Shown here piece by piece: positions 1 through 11,991 of a stretch of DNA of 64,000 bases (within the stretch, counting starts at the first letter, position 1; each line of letters opens with the position of its first letter). Source of the DNA: Tetracentron sinense. Taxonomy: Eukaryota; Streptophyta; Magnoliopsida; Trochodendrales; Trochodendraceae. The stretch spans positions 8,806,501 through 8,870,500 of the forward strand of contig CM026560.1 of NCBI GenBank assembly GCA_015143295.1, written 5' to 3'. The notes under the pieces are model-generated. The model searched no databases, had not been told where the DNA came from, and saw only the letters and a list, made by a program, of their open reading frames with translations. Made by a program: the position numbers and the translations under genes.

Positions 1-3000
1 CTACCACCACAACTACCACCACTACCGTCACCTACCCACCACCACTACCATCACCTACCCACCACCACTTCCATCACCACTACCTCCTCCACTACCACCA
101 CCCACAACCATCACTACAACAACAACTACCACCACACACCACCACTACCATAACCACTACCATCACTAACCCGCCACCACACCCATCACCACTACCACAT
201 CCCACTACAATCACTACCACAACCACTACCACCACCCACCACCACTACCTCCACCACTACCGTCACCTACCTAGCACCATTACCATCACCACTGCCACCA
301 CCACTACCACCACCCACCACCCACAACCACTAGCACCTCCACTACCACCACCACCATCACCTGCCCACCACCTCTACCATCACCACTACCACCCCCACCA
401 TCACCACTGCCACCACCACTACCACCACCCACCACAACTACCACCACCACTACCACCACCCACCACCACTACCATCACTACCTTCACCACTACCACCATC
501 CACAACCACCACCTACCCACCACCACTACAATCACCACTACCACAACCACAATCACCACCCACCACCACTACCATCACTACCATCACCACTACCACCACC
601 ACTACCATCACTACCATCACCACTACCTTCACCTACCAACAGTCACTACCATCACCTACCCACCACATCTACTACCAACCACCACTACCACCACCCCTAC
701 CACCACCCACCACCCACCACCCACCACCACTACCATCACCACTACCACCACCACTCCCATCACCTGCCTATCACTACTACCATCACCACTACCACCACCC
801 CTACCAACACTACCATCTCCTTACCACTACCCCCACCACTACCATCACCTACCTACCACCATTACAATCACCACCACCACCACCACAACCACCACCCACC
901 ACCACTACCATCACTACCATCCCCACTACCACCACCACTACCACCACCACTACCATCACCACTACCTTCACCTACCAACCATCACTACCATCACCTACCC
1001 AGCACATCTACTACCCACCACCACTACCACCACCCCTATCACCACCCACCACCACTACCATCACCTGCCAACGACCACTGCCATCACCACTACCACCACC
1101 CCTACCATCACTACCATCTCCTACCCAGAACCACTACCACCACCACTACCATCTCCTACCCACCACCAATACCATCACCACTACCACCTCCACTACCTCC
1201 ACCCATTACCATCACTACCACAATCACTACCACCTCCCACCACCACTACCCTCACCACAACCACCACCACTACCATCACCTACCCAGCACCAGTACAATC
1301 ACCACTACCACCACTACTACCACCACAACCACCCTCACCACAATCATCTCCTACCCACCACGACTACTACCCACCACCACTACCATCACCACTACCAACA
1401 TCCATAACCACCACCTCTACCATCACTACCATGACCTACCCACCACCACTACCATCACCACTACCACCACCAATACCCCCACCCACCACCACTACCATCA
1501 CCCCCATCACCACTGCCACCACCACTACCATCACCACTACCACCACCACTACCACCACTACCATCACCACTACCACCACACTACTACCCACTACCATCAC
1601 CTACCCACCACCAATACCATCACCACTACCACCTCCACTACCACCGCCCATTACCATCACTACCACAATCACTACCACCTCCCACCACCACTTCCTTCAC
1701 CCCAAACACCACCACTACCATCACTTACCCAGCACCAGTACAATCACCACTACCACCACTACTACCACCACTACCACCCCCACCACAATCATCTCCTACC
1801 CACCACGACTACTAGCCACCACCACTACCATCACCACTACCAACATCCACAACCACCACCTCTACCAACACTACCATGACCTACCCACCACCACAACCAT
1901 CACCACTACCACCACCAATACCACCACCCACCACCACTACATTCGCCTACCCACCACCATTACCATCACCACTACCACTACAACTAACACCACAACCATC
2001 ACCACTACCACCACAACTACCACCACTACCGTCACCTACCCAACACCACTACCATCACCTACCCACCACCACTTCCATCACCACTACCTCCTCCACTACC
2101 ACCACCCACAACCATCAGTACAACAACAACTACCACCACACACCAGCACTACCATAACCAGTACCATCACTAACCCGCCACCACACCCATCACCACTACC
2201 ACATCCCACTACAATCACTACCACAACTACTACCACCACCCACCACCACTACCTCCACCACTACCGTCACCTACCTAGCACCTTTACCATCACCACTGCC
2301 ACCACCACTACCACCACCCACCACCCACCACCTCTAGCACCTCCACTACCACCACCACCATCACCTGCCCACCACCTCTACCATCACCACTACCACCCCC
2401 ACCATCACCACTGCCACCACCACTACCACCACCCACCACAACTACCACCACCACTACCACCACCCACCACCCACCACCACTACCATCACTACATTCACCA
2501 CTACCACCATCCACTACCACCACCTACCCACCACCACTACAATCACCACTACCACGACCACAACCACCACCCACCACCACTACCATCACTACCATCACCA
2601 CTACCACCACCACTACCATCACCACTACCTTCACCTACCATCAGTCACTACCATCACCTACCCACCACATCTACTACCAACCACCACTACCACCACCCCT
2701 ACCACCACCCACCACCACTACCATCACCACTACCACCACCACTCCCATCACCTGCCTATCACTACTACCATCACCACTACCACCATCCCTACCAACACTA
2801 CCATCTCCTTACCACTACCACCACCACTACCACCACCTACCCACCATCATTACAATCACCACCACCACCACCACAACCACCACCCACCACCACTACCATC
2901 ACTACCATCCCCACTACCACCACCACTACCATCACCACTACCTTTACCTACCAACCATCACTACCATCACCTACCCAGCACATCTACTATCCACCACCAC

Positions 3001-3406
3001 TACCATCAGCTGCCTACGACCACTGCCATCACCACTACCACCACCCCTACCATCACTACCATCTCCTACCCAGAACCACTACCACCACCACTACCATCAC
3101 CTACCCGCCACCAATACCATCACCACTACCACCTCCACTACCTCCACCCATTACCATCACTACCACAATCACTACCACCTCCAACCACCACTACCATCAC
3201 CACAACCACCACCACTACCATCACCTACCCAGCACCAGTACAATCACCACTACCACCACTACTACCACCACAACCACCCCCACCACAATCATCTCCTACC
3301 CACCACGACTACTACCCACCGACCACTACCATCACCACTACCAACACCATATACCACCACCCCTAACCATCACTACAATGACCGACCCACCACCACTACC
3401 AGCACC
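1..3406. repeat. G-poor CAY/CCA-type minisatellite with higher-order structure
   Basis: The plus strand consists almost entirely of CCA, CTA, CAT and CAC triplets (short units such as CACCACTACCATCAC) and has almost no G. The short units are organised into longer blocks. The block starting at 1 recurs from 2005 (offset 2004, drifting to 1945 by 3101), and the block 1156-1440 recurs at 1601-1885 (offset 445). Because TAG and TGA need a G, every plus frame stays open for long stretches, so the long open frames here are compositional artefacts. The minus strand is a GGT/GGTAGT-rich strand with G-quadruplex potential. The array reaches the window start and the assembly gap, so its true length is unknown. 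Confidence 0.95.
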
Positions 3407-3475
3407 NNNNNNNNNNNNNNNNNNNNNNNNNNNNNNNNNNNNNNNNNNNNNNNNNNNNNNNNNNNNNNNNNNNNN
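3407..3475. other. Assembly gap (run of N)
   Basis: A run of 69 N at the right edge of the minisatellite. The array was probably not resolved in assembly, so the junction between the minisatellite and the flanking repeat is uncertain. Confidence 0.99.
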
Positions 3476-3925
3476 CTTGACCAACTTCGTCAATCAAACC
3501 CTAACTATCCCAGACCTAGCCGCAGTTAGCCACCTTTGGTGCGCACCACACACACCTCCTAGCCTCGGCACGGGCTCCTGTGCTAGAAACTACGCGCAGC
3601 TCTGAACCTTACCCCTTATGAGTCCTAGGCGACTCAACCCAGGTTTGACCCGATTACTTTTACTTTCTTTAGGATTAGTGTAGTTAGCTTACACGTTAGA
3701 CATTTTACACACATTGAATTTAATTGGCAAGGAACCTTGTAAAATGGAAGCCTTGAGGTGCCTACACCTTCCCCGGACGTAACCGCACCCACCCTATCTT
3801 ACTGTTAGACCAAGACCTTATCCACCTCTCAGGTACTTATTCATATCTGAATGAATAGGTGGCGACTCTAACATCTTCACACCTACCCGCGAGGGTCTCA
3901 CCTAGTGAGTGCAAAACCCGTGCCC
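3476..3925 (-). repeat. Dispersed repeat family D, minus copy
   Basis: Read on the minus strand, this block aligns by eye with 34305-34745 on the plus strand. Shared landmarks in the same order are GAGTCGCYACCTATT, GGAAGGTGT(T)AGGCACC, CATTTTACAA, a GGGTCAAACC...GGGTTG block, and CACCAAAGGTGGCT/CACCAAGGTGGCT followed by TTGGTCAAG. The plus copy is followed by a GGCC-rich short-period stretch, and this copy by the minisatellite. This resembles the 3' untranslated region of some plant gypsy elements, which is known to give rise to tandem repeats. No coding domain is visible, so the assignment to an LTR element is an inference. Confidence 0.6.
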
Positions 3926-6900
3926 ACAGCTACCATTTTTAAATGAGATTTGAAGTCATTCCTTTTGTTGCATTTAAATCGTCTTATGGGACTTTGCACC
4001 AATAACTAAAAGCAGGGATAAGCAAATCTCAAAAGAAATGCATCTGTCCTTGAAAAACTTGCGAAGTACTGGTTTCAAATTTCTGCACAAGAAAGGATCC
4101 TTGGTAATCATCTAAGCTATAAGAAAATATGTCCCAATTTGCTTCCAATTTGAAGCCCCTAGTCTATTATAGTAAAGTGATGGTAAATCCATTCTAGCTA
4201 GATTTATAAATTACGAAGACTCAAACCCTAGTTTTTGCCACAGCAACCATTAGGAGAACGCACCATAATGTACCGTATTTCATAATCTCGCCAAGAAACG
4301 GAATCATCTAGCTATAAAAAAAACACGTCCCATTTACCTTATGAATCCCCGGGCCCAGTTATAGTAAGTGTGGGTAAATCCCTTGTTTTAATCAAATCTT
4401 AAACACTGTTGCCAAGCAAATTAGATAATGCGAACCATAACAGTTTTGGGATATCACTCACTCCTATTATTTTAAGAATGTTAGACCATAACCATTTGGT
4501 ATAAATTAATTCGATTTTCTTCAAATAATAAGATGGTGAAAAATCAATTAGTGTTTTTAGAAGAAATATTAAGGCTTTTTCTTGCACGAATATGTCAATT
4601 AATAAATTGTTTTCTATTGTTTTTTTCTCTTAAAATATCAGTAGTGATGCTTTTAATCTCTCATAGCCATAGCCATGTACACGTAAATTTTTATCTTTTT
4701 CTTGATCTTTTATTTCTTTATTTTGGTTATTTGCTTAAATAATTGCACTAATTGTATTTCTCAATCCCCTGGGGTACTAATTTCCATCCTTGGACCAGTT
4801 TCACAGCGAGATTGATTATTGAGTAATCAACCGAAATAACAATGTTATTGAAAATTTTTTCCTCTGTTTTGTTGCACCTAATTGTTACACTCTTATTCAT
4901 ACATTTATTAAATGTTTTGTACTTCTTTTATATCTCTAGAATAGTTCTTTTAACATCTTAAACAGAAACTAATTAGACAACACAGACTCGAGGATCCCTT
5001 TGTGCGGAGATCATACCCAGTTGTTCTATACATCACTATTTTCTGGATTTGTATTCTGGTCATCAAACCATTTAAATAGCTGCCTTTTTACTTTTATATA
5101 TGTTTGTTACTCCATTAAAATTGTAACAGATACTTCTAGCAATCTTTTATTAGAAGAGCCTCAAACATTTCTTCAATGTTCATCTTCCATCTTCATGTAC
5201 AGCTGTGATGGACTGCTTCCAGCCAAGCAGTGTCTTAAGGATTCCGGGCACGCAGGGCGGAGCAGTGGTCAACTCTGCCCCCCTAAAATTTTTGTGAAAA
5301 ATACTTTTTTTTTAATGTATATAGTAGTACGGCATAGCATGGGGGCATGAGATTATGGAGATTTATCCACGCCAATGCAGTTGAACCGGAGAATTCAATT
5401 GCACCAACACGTCCATAACACGTGGTGCCCTTTGAACCCCCTTCTGGTTAAGATTCACTCAACTCGTTGGGTTCTCAACATTGAACTTTAATTTTTTTTA
5501 CAAAGTAGCTTAAAAATATTATTCCTAAGGTTAAAAATCCGACCATAGGATTTATATTTTGTTATAAAACTAATGTTTATTGTTGAACCCTTAAGTTCAC
5601 CACCTAACCTTGGGTTCTAGAAGAAAAAAAAACGTCATTCAACGGTATAAAGTTGTTACTTTGTAGTTAAACACTGTTTGTTTATACCATCTCTAAAAGA
5701 AGGGGGTTATAATCGAGAGTATATCGTGGGGCAGCTGTCCCATTGAATTAAAAATAATAATCTAAACTATTTGTTTAATTATTTTTAATAGGGCATAGTC
5801 GATTGAAAAATGTGGCACTGTTCCCTCAACTTTCAAATTATATTATATTATAATAGTCATAGTCATTGGACAGGGTAGCAACTACTCCCCTGAAAACTTG
5901 TTCAAAAAAAAAAGTTATTATATATTTCATAGGGTAGCCATAAGGTAAGGCCACTACTCCCTTATACCATGTGACAACATAACTTGTGCTAGTATGTTAC
6001 AAATCTATGGATAAAATGCCCCCCAAGTCGTCAATTTTTTTTTTCTAAATGCTCCCCCATGTAAATTCCCTAGGCTCTGCCCCTTCGGTCACGATTTCCA
6101 AATAGATCTTACCTTGGTTTGATCTGTTCAACCGTTCCACTTTGCTATCTGTAGTACATTGAAAATACCGCATGTTTGATCTGATCGATCAGGCTTCAAG
6201 CTACAAGGTATGCACTGTGTTTGCCATCTTCCATTTCCCCATCGCATAAATATGACCTCCATACATCAAAGCAAAAAACCATTTCATTCTTCAATTGCCA
6301 GTATTCTCATTGACAATTACTCTTCTAATGACACACAACACAATATCTATAGTATTTAAATATATAAATGTAGTATATACACAGGTTTCACCGAGCAAAA
6401 ATAGGAACATTACTAACCTGACACGGCTATAAATTTAAAAAAAAAAGTAATAAATGGTGTATCTATTTTTTAAAGTATTTTTCCCCCCTCATTTCAGATA
6501 AATTGTAAACAATGTCTTCAATCCGTATATGAATTCATGATTAAATTGTAAACTCCATCGATACAAGAAACACTAAAAAAAAAAAACTAATGCTCCAAAT
6601 AAATTTCAATTTTAGTATTGTATCATAGTTACCATAAGGTCCCCCGTATTATACCCTATAATCTTTTGGGGGTCGTCGTTTTAACGTCACTTTAACATCT
6701 TACATACCATAAGCGTATTGTCATATGATACACGCTTGTACACGAATTACACATCAAAAAACTCAACAATACACATTTTGTTTATCTCCAGTTCCCCACA
6801 TATTTCGTATTAACTAGCGTTGTTCTATAGTCTTATATCATGATTTTTTATGTTTATAATTACTAATACTAATTATTTCGTGTGACGTTTTTTTGCCATG

Positions 6901-9900
6901 TTTTTGGTCGATTAAAACAAACAAAATAAAAAACACAAAAACCCGTCACTTCCCGAATGGATTATGTTTGTTATTATACTCGTACCCCAGATCTTGGTAA
7001 CTATGATTGTAAGATCTCTGTAAGATACAGAAGATGGCCCCCCCAAGAATTATTCTCCTGCTTGTACGCACTTGATCAAGGCATCCAACTTGGCACCAAT
7101 TTATAATCTTGTTCTCAAGACTGTTGCAGCTCAATTACATCCCCATCATCTAAAACTGTAGCATCTGTTCAATATGACTGTAAAGAATCTATTTCCAAAC
7201 TTGAAGGTTAAGGGTGAGACCATAACACACTTGTCCACCAGGTACTATGATCAACCCCATGTCCTCACCTCACCGGTACTAAATCTCATGGTTACATACA
7301 AAACAACCATGAATTGATTCATGGCACCACCGGGTAGATATTTGTTGACAAATAAAACTAAGTATGCCTAAATATCAACACTTGTGCATTTGTCCCAGGG
7401 TGAAGACAAGTTTGCAAGAATTTCAAAGAGTTTTACTTTCTGGTAGGCGTTCGGCCAAAAGAGGGAAAACAAAGGAGGTATGCAGATTCTCCAACGAGTG
7501 TCCCACGCTATTATGCTCCTTATGGAAAGGACGTTTGGTCGGGACGGGTGGGTGCGCAAGCCGTAGCTTGATGGCTGGTAGTTAGCATTGCAACGTATGG
7601 AGGCAGCGGTCTGATCCCCTAACGGCTTCCTAAAAATTACGCTAGCATATTGAAATGTGGATTTTCTTAATTCAGTGAGGTATTGACCCATTAGACAAAC
7701 ATCTTGAGAGAGAACATGGAATATTGTAGTTTTGTCAAAAATTTTAGTTTCTAATTATAACATGGGAACATGGCCCAAAGTAAAGATGAGGTCCTCTCTT
7801 TCATGTTGAGCAGCTAGAGAAGATGGGCTTTCCAGTAAAAGATATCTTAGACAACAGTAAGTAGAAGAGTACGTACCTTGAGTAGTGGTAATTCTGCGGC
7901 GCACCCGTGCCCAGGCAGTAATCATGATCTGGGCTGTTTCTACTTGCAAAGTAAGATACCCTAAAGAAGCATTTGACTCGTCTCATTTCATTATTCACCA
8001 GAGAGAATTGGGTGGTCATAGAACTGTGTGGTTTTGGGTGGAAATTTTCGGGTGATATCCAACAAACGAGCAAAACTATTCTATTGGTTTGGTACTTTCT
8101 TTTAGTCCCACAGTTGGAAAAGTAAGGAAATGTTTTTACCTCTTTATAAGAAAGAAAGTTGGAAGAAGGGCTTGGGCCTTCAAGGGCCTTTGAAGTTGTT
8201 GTCTCCACCACCCATTGCACATTGTAACTATGCTATGCTACACTCACACCCACGCCGAGCGGTCTGGGTGGGTTTTTAAAATATTTTTTATACAATCGTT
8301 TATTAATTTTTTAATTAAACAGGTTACCGTTTATATATCCACTAAAACCTTATGACTTTTTACCTCTCGTTGTGTAAAGCAAATGTAGTTCCTTTCGGTA
8401 TTAAATGACAGTTTTGAATCAACGGCTTATTTCCTTACATCTATATAAAGAGAATTTCTATACAATTTTTTTACCACAAAATTTAGGTTATTATTTATAC
8501 ACAGAGTATATTGCATCTCGAGCGTTGGTTTTTTTCCTCTTCGGGTTTTGGGTTTTTATCTCGTATATTTTCGTTTTGCAGGCCTAAATAATATAGAGTG
8601 GTGTACGACATTTTCAAAGAAAACAGAATGTCATTTTCTACTGATTCACGGATAACATTCTTAGAGTGTATGTTGTATCCATGTAAGCATCGTGAACCGA
8701 TAACCCAGTTGCATCTGTGGGCGCCGAATTGTCTATAAAGAGAGCCACGGTGATCCCCACCTTCACTCAACAAGAACTACCAAGTTCTGATCAAATTTCA
8801 AGTGCAATATTTTTACCTGAGTTTCGTGATTGCTGGATTGTTCTTGTAGAGATTTCCAAGTCTGCATTTTTCTGGAATTACTTTTACAGTTAAATATTGG
8901 AACAACAAGACTACAAAGGGAGGTGGCTAAGATGAGAGGGCTTCCAGAATTTTCTATGATGCAAACACATACAGATCACTAAATGGAAAGTTGATGAAAA
9001 ACAATAAAGCAAGAGATTTTGAAGAAGCTTCAAGATTTCCTCACATCAAGTGTTTTAGGACACCTTTAGATGTAAAAAAATATAAATCATTCTAGAAAAA
9101 TAGTTGGGTGGTCTTCATTGTTAAATTAGGGCTGATATTCTTATAGAATCCCAAACCATCATTAGACCGTAATACTAAAATCAAATCCCTAAATAATATT
9201 CTTCAGCAACATCACTATTCTTTCCTAATACCTTCTCACAAATTTTCGGGTTTAGATAAACTCCAAAATTTAAGCACTTCAATCCTTCTTTCAATCCCCA
9301 AAATATGTATATCCGCGTTATTCACATTCAATATCTCATTCAAGCAAATTAGTTCCCTATATCATGGTTACTGAATAGAAGATTTCTCTACATTTTAGAG
9401 ATTAGTAATTAACCCTTTTTATATTGGTAAATATAGTATTTATATAGAAATGATTAAAAAGCGCCTCATGCAGTTTCACCATGGTAACCAAGGAAAGAAA
9501 AGACAAAAAGCAAAAGAATCACATTAAGCAGAGCGCAACATAACTAACACCAATCACAATACAAAAGTGTTTCCTCCATAGTCCCCGTCGCTCCCCCAAC
9601 TGCACACCATGCTGAGACGAGGTAACGAACTCATGCCTAAATCTGGGGGACAGCAAGAAGAGTCCCTCGAAACTCTCCTATTTCTCTCCTTCCAAAGGGA
9701 CCAATTCTAATTGTCCCCATAGGAGGGCCAAATTTGTTCCCGTTGGCAACGGAAATGGCAACTATCAAGCACATGGGGTAGTGGATGGGGGGGGGGAGGT
9801 GGGGGTGGATAAGAACTCTGACAGAAGCTGGAAAGTGCCAAGGGACCTAGATGAAAGGAAGTATGACTAAACTTCTCTGGGCTCTTATAGATTATACTTG

Positions 9901-11084
9901 AGCCCCTGACTCATCTACTAAAAGGCACAAGACCTCTAGACCTAGAGATCAACCTCTAAATACGCATAATGTGATCAAGTTAAAATTTTATCTAAAACTG
10001 CTTGCTATAAGAAAGATAACTTTGAGGAAATCAAAATCAACACAGCCTGCTGAGGAAAAGGTAGCAAGGCCCTAGGTTGCAAAGCTTGCAAAAGGAAACA
10101 TTGAGACTGGCTTCTAGTTATCTAAGGACCAACACAACTACCTCCAACAGAAGAGAGGTGGTGATCGGCAATAACTTTGGCATAATTGCCCCAGAGGCCC
10201 TTAACCCTCCTATCAATAGTTTGCCACCTCAGTTTGGGTGTCCAAATCAGAGCCCCTTTTGGACACAATTAAGGAAAGGTTCTGTACGACTACCTAAGTG
10301 TGGTGTGACCGCATCAGCGATCATTCCAAAAATAGCATGCTCTAAGTGCCCACCTTAATTGGTGTAAGAGAAAGATTTTGCCTATGCTCATAGCATCACC
10401 TTCCAAACCCCAACCCCATTGGACCCCACCTAATCTTAGGGCATCATTGATTAACCAACCCATTCTTGTCTACTACACCTCCCTCCACACCTCCCCTCCT
10501 CCTCACCACACGGTCAAGAGCCCTTCCCTAATAATGCTTTGTTCACCCTATGAAAGGGTGCATTTGAGATCCCCGCCCTTTTAGGTAAGGATATGGTTTC
10601 CCAATCCACCAGATGGATACTTCCGAGTATCGACTCTCTCATTCCCTAGTAAGTCTCGTTGGATCCTTCCAAAATAACCCTTAATCTTAATCCAAAACAA
10701 TTAAATCACCACTCATAATCATTCTTGATAACCTAATATAAGCCTAAGAGATCTGGGTTTCAATCAAATCCAAACCTCATATAGAATTTGGATCCTAACG
10801 GTTGCAAAGGATACAATCCAAGGTTTTGATTTTAATACTTGCAATAACAAAAATTCAAGGCTTTAGAAGTTGAATAATCTAAAAAATAAATACGCAGATT
10901 GAAGTAATTAATATTTAATTGATGCTGAAAGAGTGTAAACAAGTCCACATTCTTGGATTGATCTCGCACTCTCCTTGGAAGTTGAAGGACAAAACCCTCC
11001 AATTCCGATTCACCATTAGAAAGCTTAAACATAGAAAAAACTTTGCAAAAAATTCCCAACTTTTATCAACTATTTGTTATAGAA
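3926..11084. other. AT-rich intergenic DNA, no supportable gene
   Basis: Only short open frames occur, none with a recognisable domain or believable splice structure. Several stretches of 5200-6100 repeat phrases ending in CCCC-rich motifs (for example CTGCCCC, ACTCCCC) in an AT-rich background, which suggests a decayed element. An isolated TATAAA lies at 8734-8739 with a purine/CA-rich leader after it but no coding frame. The block 9420-10600 contains coding-like, GC-richer text without identifiable motifs and could be a non-LTR element remnant. I see nothing firmer. Confidence 0.5.
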
Positions 11085-11640
11085 AGGATATAACATATTT
11101 CTAAGGGACGGATGTCCTTTAATTTAACTTGACATGAACTCTAAGTTACTATTAAAGAGACAAAATAAGTATCTAGGTCTTCAATTCCATTTGAGTACAA
11201 ACTAATTATATAGGTCTCACCTACCATTGTAATGAAAGAGAGAAGCTTGATTGCATTTTCTTCAGTCTTTATCTTCACTTCATCTTCACTTCATGAGTAC
11301 TGATGCAAGGACTAATACGACTAGACACTGTTTCGGTATCAAATTGAGGCAACACAATATGGACGTTAACAGGGTTATATTTGAAAATACACATGTTAGA
11401 AGAGACCGCATCAAAAATCCAGTCCCGATTAGGATTTGAGGCACACTATTAGGTTAAGCTGACTGTTTTAGTAAAAGAAAGATCCTCATTGTTCAAATCG
11501 GATAAAGGAGGTGTAAATTGAACGCAGTCAATTCTAAAAGTTAGTATCATTGACACAAAAGTGTCGGAATAGACAACATTTCGCTAAAAAGGAGTTTTCC
11601 AGTTAGAAATCTGTGCATATGTCTAAGTTAAGTTTTTTTA
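11085..11640 (-). mobile_element. Copia LTR/leader remnant
   Basis: This stretch aligns with 49985-50547, which lies upstream of the start codon of the broken minus-strand copia element. Shared text includes TAACATATTTCTA, TTAACTTGAC, AACTCTAAGTTACTATTAAA, TTCTTCAGTCTT and CTTCATGAGTACTG, and ends with AATCTGTGCATA. The two copies have the same orientation, so this is probably the leader or LTR of a second copy of that family. No coding part remains here. Confidence 0.65.
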
Positions 11641-11675
11641 TAGTAATTTTATTATAATTCCATGTAACTTAAAAT

Positions 11676-11991
11676 TGTGATGGCCCCGACCCGTGCCTAG
11701 GGAATCAAGTTCCAAAACGCACGCCTGTTCGTCATTACCACGCATACAAAAAGACTTTTACTTGCGAAAATGTGGGAATTTTTTTCAACTTTTCTTATGA
11801 TCTTACATAAGTATAACAATTGTCATCACAATAACCATCATAGCAAATACATTACCTTCACTTAATACGGCGTCCTTATATGCCCCAAACGTCCTTTGTT
11901 AGACCCTCTATTCCGGACGTACACCATAATTTGCTGACATTTATGTCAGTGAGCTATGAAGCCCAATAAATCCACAGTCCATCTAGACTTT
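11676..11991 (-). mobile_element. LTR 3'-terminus-like fragment
   Basis: On the minus strand the fragment ends in GGGTCGGGGCCATCACA, the form of the TG...CA terminus of a plant gypsy LTR. It is cut at 11991 by the solo LTR that follows; its continuation may be the short stretch 14670-14723. No second copy exists in the window, so the family is not identified. Confidence 0.35.

Noticed and set aside
2308..2523. Gly/Val-rich minus-strand open frame in the minisatellite
   Set aside because: Low-complexity translation of the repeat; no start context or domain.
1431..3605. 724-aa plus-strand open frame
   Set aside because: Composed of minisatellite triplets and an N gap; the frame stays open only because the strand lacks G and therefore TAG and TGA.
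7368..7691. 107-aa minus-strand open frame
   Set aside because: No recognisable domain, overlaps another short frame on the plus strand, and lies in DNA with no other gene signal.
9420..10600. Possible LINE remnant
   Set aside because: GC-richer text but no reverse transcriptase or endonuclease motif could be read, and no poly(A) end or target duplication was found.
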